From NCBI RefSeq assembly GCF_019393635.1, contig NC_057862.1:481062669-481126668 (forward strand): 64,000 nt of DNA, in the 5' to 3' direction. Source of the stretch: Dromiciops gliroides. Taxonomy: Eukaryota; Chordata; Mammalia; Microbiotheria; Microbiotheriidae. Shown here piece after piece: positions 1 through 12,129 of this stretch. Under the pieces are notes generated by a model. It was given only the letters and a program-made list of their open reading frames with translations, ran no database searches and was not told the origin of the DNA. The first letter of the stretch is position 1. Each line of letters starts with the position of its first letter. The translations under genes were made by a program, and so were the position numbers.

Positions 1-160
1 ATTAGGAGTTAGAAGGGAAGCCAGAGGCTACTTAGTCCAACCCTTTCATTTTTGAGTAGAAAACTGAGGTGTAAGGAGGTTACATACCTTAGCCAAGTTC
101 AACCAGTTAATAAGCATCAGAAGAAATATTTGGATTCAGTTATAATGACTCAATGAATTG
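1..160 (-). mobile_element. Old MIR/CORE-SINE-like fragment
   Basis: The stretch reads like a diverged antisense CORE-SINE: a 'tccaaccctttcatttt' block, then 'aaaactgaggtgtaaggagg' and a degraded 'accttagccaagttca' block. These blocks occur in the same order in other old MIR-type copies in the window. The left end is cut by the window edge and the boundaries are approximate. Confidence 0.45.
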
Positions 161-915
161 GACTCTTTACATGATATCATAATGCCTCTGTAATTCCACA
201 CTGCTTTTCCTGAGCATATGAATGACAATCTATGGTAGCATGCTGCACTTCCCTTTACATTTATCAAAGTAAAGATATGTTTTCAGACTTTGGCAATTTT
301 GCTGATTGAAAGGAACAAAAACAAACAAGCAAAAAACAGAGAAAGCAATGCACAGAGTCAGTGCACTTACACAGGGCAGAGACTGCTTGGTGACTTTTTC
401 CCAGATGCTCATTTACAAATAACCAAGAGGAGAAACTTGCAATTAATAAACAGGTAGTCCTGGCCCCCACAACTATTTTGTGACTCCTAGAGAAATGAAC
501 ATTGCTTGGTTATGATTTAGCCACCAGATATAAGAATTTCATAATGTATCCTATGATAGAGTGAGGTATTTCACTGAGGAGACCCATGTCTAAACTAGAA
601 AGGTTGTTTGATGTAAAGACTTTAGAGTTTAATAAAAGAAATTCCATACTTCTCTGTGCTAGAAGAATTTCTTGTGAGATAGGCTAAAATTCTCCATACT
701 ACCATTTGCTATCATGATAGAAGAAAGTCCTCAACCCAAACAAAGGAGCAGAACCAGATAAGCTTCTGCAATTGCCAGGTTAATTGCCTCAAGCCTACCT
801 GAAAGATTGCAATAATAGTCTGACAATAAAGAGGTCTCTACCAGCTGAAAAGCTTTACAGTTCACATAAATGGAATGGCTAGGTCAAGTAGAAGAGTAGA
901 CATAGTAGTCATTGT
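161..915. other. Unassigned AT-rich sequence, no gene seen
   Basis: I see no coding region, repeat family or RNA gene here. The reading frames that occur are short, lack recognisable domains and read through low-complexity sequence. Confidence 0.4.
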
Positions 916-919
916 CTTG

Positions 920-1135
920 TAATCATCATCATAGTAGTACATTTCATTTATATAGCACTGTAAGTTTTGGGAAGCACTTTTATCCTTACAATAATCATGA
1001 AGTAGGTGATATTATTTTTCTCATTTTACGAATGAGTAAACTAAAGTAGACAAAGGTTAAGTGATTTGACAAGGATTATATAGTTACTAAATGTCTCAGA
1101 TTAGCTTTGAACTCAAGTCATCGTCGCTAGAGGTA
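920..1135 (-). mobile_element. MIR/CORE-SINE copy, antisense
   Basis: The order of blocks is that of an antisense MIR: a 'tttatatagcactgtaag' block, 'gaagtaggtgatattattttt', a degraded 'cattttacgaatgagtaaact', 'ggttaagtgatttgac' and 'tttgaactcaagtc'. Divergence is high, so this is an old insertion. Ends are approximate. Confidence 0.65.
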
Positions 1136-1428
1136 GATAAACTACACAGTCAAGATAAGAAATAGAGTCATGTTTTCAACATAGATATAATGCTTCTCAG
1201 TGGACGTTGTGAAGATAGGATCTGAGAAAGGACATAAAGGCCTTTTTTAGAGTTATGAGTTTCACTGCTCCCATGTGCTTCCTATATATTTACCTCAGCA
1301 CTATGGTATTTTAAATTCATGCTCAATTTCCCCTAAATATACTCTGAACTATATGCCCCAAGTTTATGAGTAGAATATTATATAACTATTGTTTTTACAT
1401 ACTGTGTATATTTTTAAGAGTTGAGTAT

Positions 1429-1577
1429 GAGGCAGCTAGGTGGTGCAGTGGATAGAGCACTGGCCCTGGAGTCAGGAGTACCTGAGTTCAAATCCAGCCT
1501 CAGACACTTAACACTTACTAGCTGTGTGACCCTGGGCAAGTCACTTAACCCTAACTGCCTCACTAAAAAAAAAAAAA
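1429..1577 (+). mobile_element. WSINE1-type tRNA-derived SINE
   Basis: A complete sense copy from 'gaggcagctaggtggtgcag' through the B-box-like 'gagttcaaatc' to 'ctaactgcctcac' and a run of As. It is flanked by a 12-bp direct repeat AAGAGTTGAGTA (about 1416-1427 and 1578-1589), the TSD of L1-mediated insertion. It lies just left of the 3' end of the neighbouring HAL1. The family name is from memory; the SINE structure is directly visible. Confidence 0.92.
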
Positions 1578-1595
1578 AGAGTTGAGTACTCTGAT

Positions 1596-2400
1596 TTGTT
1601 GTTTCTGTTTAGAATTTTATTTTGCAAATGACAAGTAAAAACAAATTTTGTCATCAACTTTTTAAAACTTTGTGTTTCAATTTCTCTTCCTCCCTCACTT
1701 CCCACCCCATGACCCCAAGAACACAAGCAATTCAATATGTTATACAAGACTAGTCATGTAAAACATCTCCATATTAGCTAGGTTGTGAGAGAAAACAGAT
1801 AAAAACAAAACTTCAGATTAAGGAACCGTCAACAAAAATTATCTTCAATCTGTTTTCAGATACCATCAGTTCTTTCTCTGTGGATGGATTGCAATTTTCA
1901 GAATTCCTTCAGAGTTAAATTGGATCATTGCATTACTAAAAATAACCATATCCTTCCCAGAAGATCATCTTATACTACTGCTGTTATTTTGTATACAACA
2001 TATTTCACTCTGCTTCAGTTCATGTAGGTCTTTCCAGGTTTTTCTGATAGCATCTTGTTTGTCATAACTTTTATATAGTATGTTAATCTTGACAAAGAAT
2101 TTTCTTCACAATAGCCCAGCAAAGTAGGTACCATATGTTTGGCCATTATAAATAATCATCATAATTGTTTCTCTCCATCCTATTTCCTTCCCATGATGTT
2201 TACACGTTTTTTTCTATCTTCTTTTACCCTATTCCTCCTCAAAAATAATTTACTTCTGACTGGTCAGTCTGCACACTGCCCTCCCTTATTATACCCTTCC
2301 CTCCTTATGCTCTTCCCCTCCTACTTTCCTGTAGGGTTGGATAGATTACTCCTCCCAATTGGGTGAGTATGTTTTTCCCTCCTTGAGAGAACTCTGATGA
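1596..2400 (-). mobile_element. HAL1 (half-L1) 3' portion, antisense
   Basis: The reverse complement ends with 'aaaataaaattctaaacag', the same 3' end seen in the plus-strand copy near 24,670. Further in it matches the HAL1 region after ORF1 (reverse complements of 'gaggaggaataggataaaag' and 'ggagggcag' blocks). It is 5' truncated near 2,400, where a second HAL1 3' tail appears. No coding capacity remains. Confidence 0.75.
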
Positions 2401-2404
2401 TATT

Positions 2405-4015
2405 AAGGCATTGGACTACTTTTGTGTTTTAATTTTCTTCCTCTCTCCCTCCACAACCCTCCCTATTAAATCAAACAATTCAATATAAGTCATACATGTG
2501 CAGTTATGCAAAACATCTTCACCTTCCTCAAAAAGTGTTTTGCTTTTTACTGCTCCCTCCCCCAATCTCTCCTTCCTTCCTTCCCCTCTTTTCCACCTCC
2601 CTTATCTCCTTCCCTTCACACTGGACCCAGGAGGCCCTTAGCCCAAATCCATCCCCAGAATTAGCAACCCTACCCTTCTTTCCCCACATACACACCAAAA
2701 AAAACTCCAGGATAAACAAAAAAAAATGCTTTACAGATATCATTCCTTTATATTCAATTCACACTTGTACCCTCTAAGTATATTCCTTTCAGCTGCTCTA
2801 CTCTTGAGAATGATTTTATGACTTAGAAGTATTATCTTAACATGTAGGAATGTAAACAGTTTAATCTTTTAATATCTCTCATGATTTCTTTTCTCTTGAT
2901 TAACTTTTTTTGATTCTCTAGTGTCTTGCATTTGAAAATCAAGTTTTCTTTCATCACAAATGCCTGAAAGTCCTCTTTTTAATTGAAGGCCCATTTTTTG
3001 TTCTGAAAGATTATACAAAGTTTTGCTGGGTAGGTGATTCTTGGCTGTCTCCCAGGTCCTTTGCTCTCAAGAATATCATATTGCATGCCCTCTGGTCCTC
3101 TAATGTAGATGCTGCTAGATCTTGTGTTATCCTGACTGTAGCTCCACAGTATTGGAATTCATTTTCTTCTAGCTACTTGCAATATTTCCTCCTTGACCTG
3201 GGAGCTCTGGAATTTGGCTATAATATTCCTGGAGGTTTTCCTTTTGGGATCTCATTCTGGAGGTGATCAATGGATTCTTTCAATTTTTATGTTACCTTCT
3301 GATTCTAGAATATCAGGACAATTTTCCCTTACAATTTCTTGGAAGATGATGACTATACTCTTATCTTGGTCATGGATTTTAGGTAGTCTAATCATTTTCA
3401 AATTATCTCTCCTGGATTTATTTTCCAGGTCAACTGTTTTTCCAAGGAGATATTTCATATCACCCTTTTTTTTTTTTTAATTCAATTGGATTTGCTTTAC
3501 TGTGTCTTGGTTTCTCATACAGTCACTAGCTTCCATTTTTTCAATCCTAATTCTTAGACATTTTTTTTTCTGAGAGCTTTTTTATCTCCTTTTCCATTTA
3601 GCTTTCAAGCTGTTGACTTTTTTCTCATGACTATCCTACATTGCTCTCATTTCTCTTTCCATTCTTTCCTCTACCTTTCTATATCTTCCTTCTATTTCTC
3701 CTATTTTCTCTTCAAAGTCCCTGTTGAGCACTTCCATGGCATGAGACCAATTCATATTTTTTTTTTGGAAGCTTTGGCTGTAGGGACCCTGAGGTTATTA
3801 TCCTCTTCTGAGACTGCACCTCAATCTTTCTTGTTAATAAAGAAATTTCTATAGTTATCAAATTTCTCTGCAACAGCTGATTCAGAGGCTTGGACATAGG
3901 TTTTTCTGGGGCAGCCTGCCTGGAGACTCTGTTGTCCAGAAGTTTGATTCTTCTGTGTGGCCCTAGGTCAAGTTTTATATCTTTGTACCAAGGCTTCCAC
4001 AGAAAAATAAATATG
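2405..4015 (-). mobile_element. HAL1/L1 with ORF1 remnant, antisense
   Basis: The antisense ORF1 remnant is clear. Around 3,267-3,458 the minus strand encodes LENKSRRDNLKMIRLPKIHD, the conserved segment of the L1 ORF1 RNA-binding protein, followed by FQEIVRENCPDILESEG. The N-terminal part of ORF1 reaches about 3,897 (MSKP...). The 3' part near 2,413-2,540 repeats the HAL1 tail already present at 1,660-1,770, so two HAL1 insertions abut here. Frames are broken and nothing is likely to be expressed. No ORF2 is present, as expected for HAL1. Confidence 0.8.
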
Positions 4016-4215
4016 ATATCTCTTTCAAATGGAAGAAAAAAAAAGAAAGTTCCAGATATAAAAGGGTAAAGATCCTTCTAGAAACAAACAAACATGTATA
4101 GCATTTCAGGTATATTCCATTTCAAGAATAATAGTGTAACATGGCACTATAGACACTTCAGTTGTAAAATAATAATAAATTTAATTTTTTTAAAAGCCAA
4201 TGAAATATGCAGAAA

Positions 4216-4362
4216 GGGGGGGCAGCTAGGTGGCACAGTGGATCAAGCACTAGCCCTGGATTCAGGAGTACCTGAGTTCAAATCCAACCTCAGACAATTG
4301 ACACTTACTAGCTGTTGTGACCCTGGGCAAGTTACTTAACCCTCATTGCCCTGAAAAAAAAA
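4216..4362 (+). mobile_element. WSINE1-type SINE
   Basis: A full sense copy ending in an A-run. The flanks carry a near-identical 14-16 bp repeat, AAAGYCAATGAAATA (about 4192-4207 and 4361-4375), which is the TSD. Confidence 0.92.
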
Positions 4363-4552
4363 AGTCAATGAAATAAGAGGTTTTTTTTTTTTTCAATCTG
4401 AAAATAAGTAATTTTTTGGAGACTATTTATCCATATCTTTTCCAGGCATGATATTCTAAAAGAAGTACTCAAGATTTTCTAAGTGAATTAACAAAAGCCC
4501 TTTCTTCTCTGTATAAGGGTAAGATTCCTTGATATATTTAAAAGTAATTCCA

Positions 4553-4690
4553 GGGGTGGCTAGGTGGCACAGTGGATAGAGCACCAGCCCTGGAGTCAGG
4601 AGTACCTGGGTTCAAATCCGCCCTCAGACCCTTAACACTTACTAGCCGTGTGACCTTGGGCAAGTCACTTAACCCCAATTGCCTCACTAA
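4553..4690 (+). mobile_element. WSINE1-type SINE with expanded tail
   Basis: A full sense copy. The direct repeat TAATTCCAG lies before it (near 4,545) and after its long AAAT/AAAC tail (near 4,804). The tail has therefore expanded inside the TSDs. Confidence 0.92.
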
Positions 4691-4797
4691 AATAAATAAA
4701 TAAATAAATAAATAAACAAATAAACAAACAAACAAACAAACAAACAAATAAATAAATAAATAGATAGATAGATAAACAAATAAATAAATAAATAAAT
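4691..4797 (+). repeat. (AAAT)n/(AAAC)n/(GATA)n SINE tail
   Basis: About 107 bp of tetranucleotide repeat that begins exactly at the SINE 3' end and stops at the TSD. It switches from AAAT to AAAC to AAAT, then GATA, then AAAC/AAAT, so it is a degenerate, expanded poly(A) tail. Confidence 0.95.
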
Positions 4798-5276
4798 GAA
4801 AATAATTCCAGAGCCATCCCTCCACAGGACCTTACAAAAAAACAATTTTTTTCTGGGTCCCTGTAAAAGATAATTGAATGCCATTCTTCTTAATGTAATA
4901 ACAGGATTTGTCAGAATAAATGCTATTTTTTGCACTTACATAGCACCTTCCATTTAGTGAGCTGGCTAATGAGGTAGGGTACCATTTACTCAAGCAATAA
5001 TTTGGAAGCATTTAAATGGGTTATTGTAATGCATGCAAATTTATTCTCAGCTGATAGGAAACTAGATAATATCAAAGGCAAGATGTGTTTGTTTTGCAAT
5101 CATGTTCCAAAGGACTAGAAGCCATTGTTAGAGGTAATCAAGAAATGTTTTACTGTCTAATCTGCAATAAGCAAAATATTATTGTTCAATACGTAACAGA
5201 CAATAACAAGAACCCTCTTCTAAGAAGAAAGTATTTCAGTAGAGAGATGAAAGATAGACACATGATAGATATATAA

Positions 5277-5285
5277 ATAGATAGG

Positions 5286-5348
<63 letters not shown>
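5277..5348. repeat. (GATA)n microsatellite
   Basis: About 17 nearly perfect tandem copies of GATA, with a less regular left shoulder from about 5,255. Probably length-polymorphic. Confidence 0.97.
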
Positions 5349-5349
<1 letters not shown>

Positions 5350-6284
5350 ACTTTAATATGTCATGGAGAAACACACAAGTATATAATATTTTTTCATTTC
5401 AATATTCTAATTTTCCAATGTAAAATATTCAAATCTCAGTTATCTTCTGGTTCTGTTTTTCTTGTTTGCTTTTTGAGTTGTGAGCTTAACCTTTTGTGTT
5501 TGTATCCCATTTTCTATTTCTATTGCTTTGAGGGGTGTTTTAGTTATATATTTCTTAACAGGATTAATGCATTTTTTTGTTCTTTTAATAGAGCAATAAT
5601 GAAGTCAAGTAGTTCTGAGTTCTAATGCTCACTCTGGCACATGCCAACTGAGGGATCAAGAACAAATCACTTAAACTCTCAATGCTCTGGGCAACTTGCT
5701 AAAGCGAAGTTAGAAAATGTACAGGTCTGGATGTTTGGAAGGAGTTTTTATACTGGGAGGCCTTAAATTTATGAAATTATAGTCCATCCACCACCCACCC
5801 CAAAATATCATACTCTTTTAAATATCATCCCCTTTATAATTTCATGGTAGCTTATTTCTTTCCATCTAGTGATTTCTTTGGAACTGATAGATCCCGTAAT
5901 AACATACCCTACAAAGACTTTCATCTCTGCCAAATGGTTATCACTTTAATTCACTCAAGGAAAGCTGCATTCTTAAAGGAAGTCAGAGGAAGTTCTCTCT
6001 AACATGCTTTGAGGTGAAGCTTTTTGGCAACTCAAGAGATGATTTGGCACTTTTATTTTAGGAAATGTAATTTTTCCAGGCATGAGTCCCTACTTCAAAA
6101 TACCTGACAAATGGTCACATAGATTTTGTTTTAGGACCTTTATTGAGCGGTGAACTTCCCTGCTTCCCTATCAAGTTTTGAAAAATAACTGTTAGAAAGT
6201 CTTTCCCCTTAATTTTCCAATTCTATATCCTCTACCTAACTCTAATTTGCTCATAATTGACTGCTATTATCATTTACATTTTCT
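5349..6284. other. Unassigned sequence with a MIR-like patch
   Basis: No gene seen. Around 5,620-5,720 there is a weak sense MIR-like stretch ('gttctgagttctaatgctcactctggcac', then 'atcacttaaactctcaatgctctg'). The rest is AT-rich sequence without recognised structure. Confidence 0.4.
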
Positions 6285-6365
6285 TTGATCAAATGAGGTA
6301 ATATTTAGAAAAAGCTTAACACAGGGCTTCATGAATAATAGTAACTTGATAAATGCTTGTTCCCT
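6285..6365 (+). mobile_element. MIR/CORE-SINE 3' end
   Basis: The order 'gatcaaatgaggtaat', 'agcttaacacagggcttc', 'gataaatgcttgtt' is the usual 3' end of a CORE-SINE. Only the 3' part is recognisable. Confidence 0.5.
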
Positions 6366-6543
6366 TTCTGAGCCTTTCACTTTGTTAAATATCTCAGATA
6401 GGCCAGAATGTCTGTCTGGGACACAGAGTGAAAATGAACCAGATAGACCGAGAGTTAAGGAAAATGATGTAGAGGAAGACAGGATTGCATTCCCTTCAGT
6501 AAATCACCAAATTCCTTTAATGCTTCTAAGCTTCTCATGGTAA

Positions 6544-6901
6544 TGTTAAGGGCTAAAATTCTAGCTAGTCTGTCTAAAATATCTAATGAGTGGTCGCCAA
6601 TAAATTATAAGCTTTAGCAAGAGTTAGACTTTTAAGCATTTATTAAGGAGAATAAGAATTTGGTAAAGAGAGAGAGAAAGGCCTAGATTCCTATCTATTA
6701 AAGGGAGAGCACATTTCTAGCTCCCTTCTCCGCCAGAGTCCAGAGGAAAGAGCCCGAGACTGAGCGCCAGTCTCTTCCTTCCTCCTCCCATTAGCCCGCG
6801 TCACTTCCTGACTCCTGGTCTTGCCCTCAAAGACCTTCCCTTCATGGGCAGAACTCTTCTACAGTAAGTATCCAGCAGGTGGCGTCATTCCAATCGTTAC
6901 A
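6544..6901 (-). mobile_element. Solo retroviral LTR, antisense (LTR family 1)
   Basis: The stretch from 'tgttaagggct' to 'cgttaca' shows LTR-like imperfect inverted ends. Its left part ('ataaattataagctttagcaa', then TTTATT at 6,639, the reverse of a polyadenylation signal) aligns base by base with the left part of the LTR at 19,344-19,803. It is unusually GC- and CpG-rich between about 6,720 and 6,900. No retroviral gene sequence lies on either side and no clean TSD is visible, so it is a solo LTR or a fragment. Ends are estimates. Confidence 0.6.
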
Positions 6902-8105
6902 GTCACAAATATTCATCTTCATGATATCAACATCCTACCAAGTATTGTTGTATATCTATACAATGAGGAACAAAACAATCTGGAGTGAAAATAAATATTA
7001 CATGGAAGGCAATGGAAAATTGCATGATCAATATGAGTCTGCTGAAACATAACCAATGAGAAACTTTGAAGAAGAAGAAGACTAAAAGGGTTCCACAGAT
7101 ACCTTCTCAGTGTTCAGAGAGATGGGAGAACACCTTCAGAATTTTGAGTGCACATCTTTTGGAGTAGGAAATTAAGGAGGACTTGGTAGAGGAGGAGAAA
7201 GTAGAGGAGATGAAGGAAGAAAAGAAGAAAGAGCAGAAAATGGAAGAGGAAAAGAGAAACATCTGGATTGTCTTTAGGAAAATATAACATTCCTTTAATA
7301 CTTGTAAGATTCTTCTGGGAATTTTGCCCATTTTTGAAATTTTATGAATCTATGAACAAGAGTCATATAGATTGAGTGGATATACTTAATTTGAGTTCTA
7401 CATTTTTATAAGGAATATGCAAATTGACAAAAATCACCTATCCATTTGAGCCTTCAAATAAATGCTCCATACTATGGATGTAATTTTATTAGAACAGTAA
7501 TCCAGAAGCATTACAAACCTCATAACAACTATCAAATAGGTTTCAAACTATCTTGTTGGAGACTGTATCTAAGTTCAATGAGGGCTAATTTTCAAAGTTC
7601 TCATTAGGTAATTAGGATTTTAGAATGTTGATGCTGAAAGAGAATAAGAAGTCCTTGATTATGGAAGTGAAAAAACTGGAACCCAGAAAGAGGAAATTAC
7701 TTTACATGCAAAGGTCAAGCAAACTGAAAGAGGAAGTAGAATACTCATCTTCCTTTCAAATCCCCTTTCTGGAGTAGAAAAGTCATATCCCTATGCTTTA
7801 TAACAAATTACAACTCTCCCTCCCTAATATCTTCTATCTAAAACATTATACACATTTTTCAAAAACAACAGAGAATGCCAACACTTCATATATCGAAGAA
7901 TATTTATACATGATTGACTTAAATCTAGCACTTGGGAATACTTGATAGAGGCAAGAAAAATTTGAAGAAAACGAACCAAGAAACATCCTAATTATTCACT
8001 TGTTTTCTCCTGCTTCTGTAACCTCTGTGTTGTACAAAAGAATTAAATATATAACAACAAGAACAACAAACCTGAACAATAATATTTTAGCTTTCTGAAG
8101 GAATG
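6902..8105. other. Unassigned sequence, purine-rich patch
   Basis: No recognisable gene. The GA-rich patch around 7,060-7,260 gives an acidic/lysine-rich translation on the plus strand that contains stops and has no family signature, so I treat it as low complexity. A MIR-like antisense patch may lie at about 7,610-7,740. Confidence 0.35.
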
Positions 8106-8180
8106 TCTTCATTGAGGGAAATGAACTAGCTAATCTCTAGGGTCCCTTTCAGTTCAAAATTCTATGATTCTAAAATTTAA
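8106..8180 (+). mobile_element. CORE-SINE 3' end fragment
   Basis: The string 'ctctagggtccctttcagtt' followed by 'aaaattctatgattcta' is the typical 3' end of an old CORE-SINE (MIR/MAR type). The 5' part is not recognisable. Confidence 0.45.
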
Positions 8181-9405
8181 TGTTATGTCTTCCATTTTAT
8201 GGAGGTTTGATATAAAACAAATCCAATTGAAAAATGTTTCTGTGCTTTTTACAAAGTTGTACTTGAAGATATTGTCCTTTATATTACTCAAATCCCCTTA
8301 CATGGGAAACTCACAATAATTCTTCCTAGAATTCAGTTTCAAGAGAAACTTCATCTCTCCAGATGAACTTTCATGTTTTCTTTTATCAGGCAGTGTAACT
8401 CAAAATGTTTTCCTTTTATGGTAGGGGCTATGAAGCACAAACATTTCCTAAAAGCCAAAGTTATTGTATATCCCAGCTCCTTCTGATTCTGACTGACCCT
8501 GAGAAATGATTGTAATCACCACCATCACCACCATCCATATCTCAACCCATATGCAGAGACTAAAACTAAAGCACTATCATAAAGAAAATTGATACTCTTA
8601 AGGAATAGGTAGGTCATAGAACTTAAATATATAGAATAGAAAATAACCATGGAAATTACACCCTGTCATCCAGCATGTAAATAGGAAATTATTTTTCCTA
8701 AGAGCTTAGGCTCCAGTAAGAGTTTCATGTAGTACTCATACTTGCACTCAGAATCTAGTCTAAAATTTTTTTAGTGAGTCTGGAAAGCAGTCAGTATGAA
8801 TTATGACTAGAAAGGCTTCCTAGTCTTTTATAATCCTCTGTGCTCATGAAAGTTTACTCCCACTATGGAATACTGGATACATTATCTATGGGAATGCTGT
8901 AGGGTTGTGATTTCAGCAGCTGGGCAGCAATCACCACTCTAACTACCTTTCTGAGAGTATTCAGGGAGATTTTCCAGGAAATGATTGGCCATCACTATCA
9001 AATGCTTCAGGAAAGACAAGGAGGATAAAGTGTCAGAAAAAAAATGATTCATTGAATTTGGAAACTAGGATGCCATTCATGTATGTCAAGGGAATGGTTT
9101 CAATAGAAAGGTGGCAGCAGAGTTGAGTAAAGAATAGATGCTGAAGAAGAGAAGATCAAGAATTCTGACTTAGTTTACAATGAATGTGGAAGTAGAAGAG
9201 GAATACAGGATAGTTGTTTATCAGTGCAGCAGAATTCTATAAAAGTTGGGTATGAGAAAATAATTATTAATAGTGGACTTCTTTAGGGAGTCAGGCACCC
9301 AGTTTTAGTTGGCTTTCTCTCCCCCTCACTTTAAAAAGGTCAGTTCTTAGAAGGAAGTTTTAACCATGTTTTGGGACCAGCCTAAGGGTACAATAGAGGT
9401 GGAGA
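8181..9405. other. Unassigned sequence, no gene seen
   Basis: No exon, repeat family or RNA gene is recognised. The left end of the LTR described at 9,410-9,975 could lie further upstream in this interval. Confidence 0.35.
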
Positions 9406-9409
9406 TAGA

Positions 9410-9770
9410 CGCTTTTGTCCAGTTCAGTGAATTGATGGGATTAAACCACACCTAGATAATGAACTTTGCCTTTGACAAATTAGGGAGTATTTCTTTTTTG
9501 TATATTTCCCCTTGATGTCATCTGTAAAGCTCATTTTAATATGAACAACTCTCAAATCACATCAACCAATGGAATTGAATGATGCTAACCAATTAGCTTT
9601 GATCAATGTATAGTGACCCACCTCTGTCAAAAGAGGATAAAAGCCAAGACTATGCAAGTGGCACCATCTTGGCTCAAACTCTTGGCTCTGAAGTTTGTCT
9701 TTTTGTGAGCCATTTCCTTTTAGGATAGAGTAGGTAATAGAGGGCTTCTGAACTTTGCTTGAGACCATGT

Positions 9771-9813
<43 letters not shown>

Positions 9814-9975
9814 AATAACATGTTGCTGGGGCTTTTCTCTTGCTTGTGTTAAGTGCCATTCCATCAATACTTTACTAATATTTAATTAAAAATAAATGCT
9901 TACTGCCTAAAGTGGTGCAATCGCCATTATTATATAATGGTCAATAATATATAAGTAGTAGCAATAATTTTAACA
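9410..9975 (+). mobile_element. Retroviral LTR, sense (LTR family 1)
   Basis: It shows an LTR promoter in order: two CCAAT boxes (9,566 and 9,589), a TATA-like GGATAAAAGCC at 9,636 and an AATAAA at 9,892. It ends in a typical TTTTAACA at 9,975. The block around 9,510-9,640 is the reverse complement of the block around 27,945-28,025, so both are one LTR family. A (CT)n run at 9,772-9,810 has expanded inside the transcribed part. No gag/pol/env sequence flanks it. The 5' end is an estimate. Confidence 0.72.
9772..9810. repeat. (CT)n microsatellite inside LTR
   Basis: About 19 CT units in the LTR. The related LTR at 27.6-28.1 kb lacks the run at the matching point, so it expanded after insertion. 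Confidence 0.95.
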
Positions 9976-10560
9976 GGGGCAGTCCTGCCGCAAATAATTG
10001 TAAAAGAAAAAAAATGGGGATGGAATCAAGATAAATCCATAAGGAAGATGAGTATTGATCTAGGGCTGGGTAACCCAAAACAAAACAAAACAAAGAGGGA
10101 AAATTTGGAAGATGTGAAAAGGAATGAGAGAAAGGTAAAAAGGGAAGTCAGAATTGATTGAGTCAAAGTTACAGTCAGAAAAGAGTAGAGATTTTTCTCC
10201 ATACATCAAAAAAAATAAGAGAGAAACAAAATACAGGGGTGTGTGTGGGGGGGTGGGGACTAGAGGATCCTAGATCTAGAACTTGTGGAGATCTTGTAAA
10301 TCATCTAATCTAAACTTCTGCATAAGAGGAAATCAAGACAATAGGAGGTTAATAGGTTTGTCTGACCTAACAGAGGATTTTAACCACTTTTTTTTTGGCT
10401 CCACAATCAGACTTATTTTCATTATATTACAGTAAAAAAAGTTTAAGAAAATTTTATTGCATGATTTCAGAGAAGGTAGGCATTAGCATCATCTGCTGAG
10501 AGTAAAAAGGAGGCATGAGAATGAGAAGGCAAGTGGCAGCATAGTACTAATATTAAATAA
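9976..10560. other. Unassigned sequence with an old MIR-like patch
   Basis: No gene recognised. Around 10,285-10,385 ('aaatcatctaatctaaact', 'agaggaaatcaagac', 'ggttaataggtttgtctga') there is weak antisense CORE-SINE order. The interval also has a short G/T-rich run near 10,238. Confidence 0.35.
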
Positions 10561-10569
10561 TTATATATT

Positions 10570-10750
10570 ACATATTGGAGTGCTGGACTTAAAGTTAGGA
10601 CAACCCGAGTTCAGATTCCTACTCAGATACTTATCAGTTCTGTTACCCTGTACAATTTGCTTGATACCTCTAGGCATCAGTTAATCATTTGTAATTTAAA
10701 GCAATTAAAATGATTTCCAAAGTCCCTTTAAATTCTAACTCTATGATCTT
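10570..10750 (+). mobile_element. MIR/CORE-SINE copy, diverged
   Basis: The blocks 'gagtgctggacttaaagtta', 'cccgagttcagattcc', 'ttaccctgtacaatttgctt' and 'aaagtccctttaaattctaa' follow the CORE-SINE order with many substitutions. Confidence 0.55.
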
Positions 10751-10776
10751 ATGATAACTTGAGTCATTTTCACTAA

Positions 10777-10778
<2 letters not shown>

Positions 10779-10832
<54 letters not shown>

Positions 10833-10842
10833 GCAACAAAAA
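10779..10842. repeat. (AAC)n microsatellite
   Basis: About 20 AAC units, nearly perfect, with one AGC interruption near the right end. Confidence 0.95.
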
Positions 10843-12129
10843 ACTGGGCCCAGAGTGGAACCAGTTATGAAAATGCCATACTCCCCTGCTCCCCCCACCC
10901 CCAATTGCTAATCATGGTATATAGAAAGTAGAGAAAGTGGTTAATGGGTCTTACTCAAGCTTGGGAGCTGGCTAGGAAAATTTTTCAAATGTGAAAGACT
11001 CATTTAAATGAAAGTAAAATTGAAATGGCTGAACATGGATATAGTTCCAACTGGGTGGGAAGACAAACAAGGTAGGAAAAGGCTAATGGGCTGGAAGAAT
11101 AAGGATGATTCTGATGCAGGGAGTTTTCACTTGGTGTCCCTCATTGCTTACTGTTTCACCATATGTGGAATTGGAGCTATTTTTAGTAAGAAGAAGGAAG
11201 GCAGGTCAGTGATTATCTTTGCATATCCTACTCTAGGACATAGTAAAGGCTTCAGATTTACAAATACCCCCTACATTCCTAAATAAAAACTAGGCCATTG
11301 TTTCCATCTTGCCTATCTGCACATCTTATCTAGCTTACCTTTAAGAGAATTTTAAACCTCTACTAAGTCTGAACAATTCAAGAGACTTATGTCATAAATT
11401 AAAACTATCTAGTTACCTGATTTCTTGGTATCCTTAACTTTATTATAGGAACTTGTGATGATTTTAACTCCCAAAGTGAATAAACTGATTGGCATCATTA
11501 ATCTTTTCCTGAATTGAGAGGTTTTGTAATGCATTTTTCAAAATCAATAGCAATGAATGGGTACTGGTTCAAAAGGCTTTTAACAAAATGTGAAGTGTTT
11601 ATACCTCAGTAAGCTATTGTTGCTGAAGTGGCTCTCCAAAACAGTAAAGTGATAATTGTTTCCAATGATCTGCCGACAAAGAAACAATATTTTACTTTAA
11701 GTCCTAAATGAAGCAGAAAGTACACCTCTTTAAAGACTTTAGGCTTTTTTTTTTTAATTCCAGAAAATCAATTATTCTGAAGTCCCCAGATTTCTTTTAA
11801 AATAGATGAGGGAGAGCTAGAGCTGGTTGAGCTTGGTAGGAAATCCAGAGGCCTGAAGAGCTTCCATTAGGAAGATTAACATTTGGAGATATTTCCTTGA
11901 TATCAACTTCACACTTCAGGACCCCACCTATATAGTCAACCTTCCTGAACAGCCCTGGGGAAAAATGGGACAAGATTGCTCATGCCCCTGAAATGCTGGG
12001 GTTTCACAGGAGAGGTTTTACCTTACCTAAATTCTATCTAAGCCTTCACATCACTTCTGAGCACTATTTCTAATTTGTGACAACCCATGTAGAGCTCCTC
12101 CACTTTTTCCAATTTCTTTTTATGTGTTT
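10843..12129. other. Unassigned sequence, no gene seen
   Basis: A 92-codon open frame at 11,008-11,286 has no recognisable domain and no coding context. No repeat family is recognised with confidence. Confidence 0.35.

Noticed and set aside
5277..5348. Possible CRISPR-like array
   Set aside because: Pure 4-bp tandem units with no spacers in an animal genome; it is a microsatellite.
7060..7330. Acidic/lysine-rich purine stretch that might be an exon
   Set aside because: In-frame stops, no splice sites that extend it and no recognisable family.
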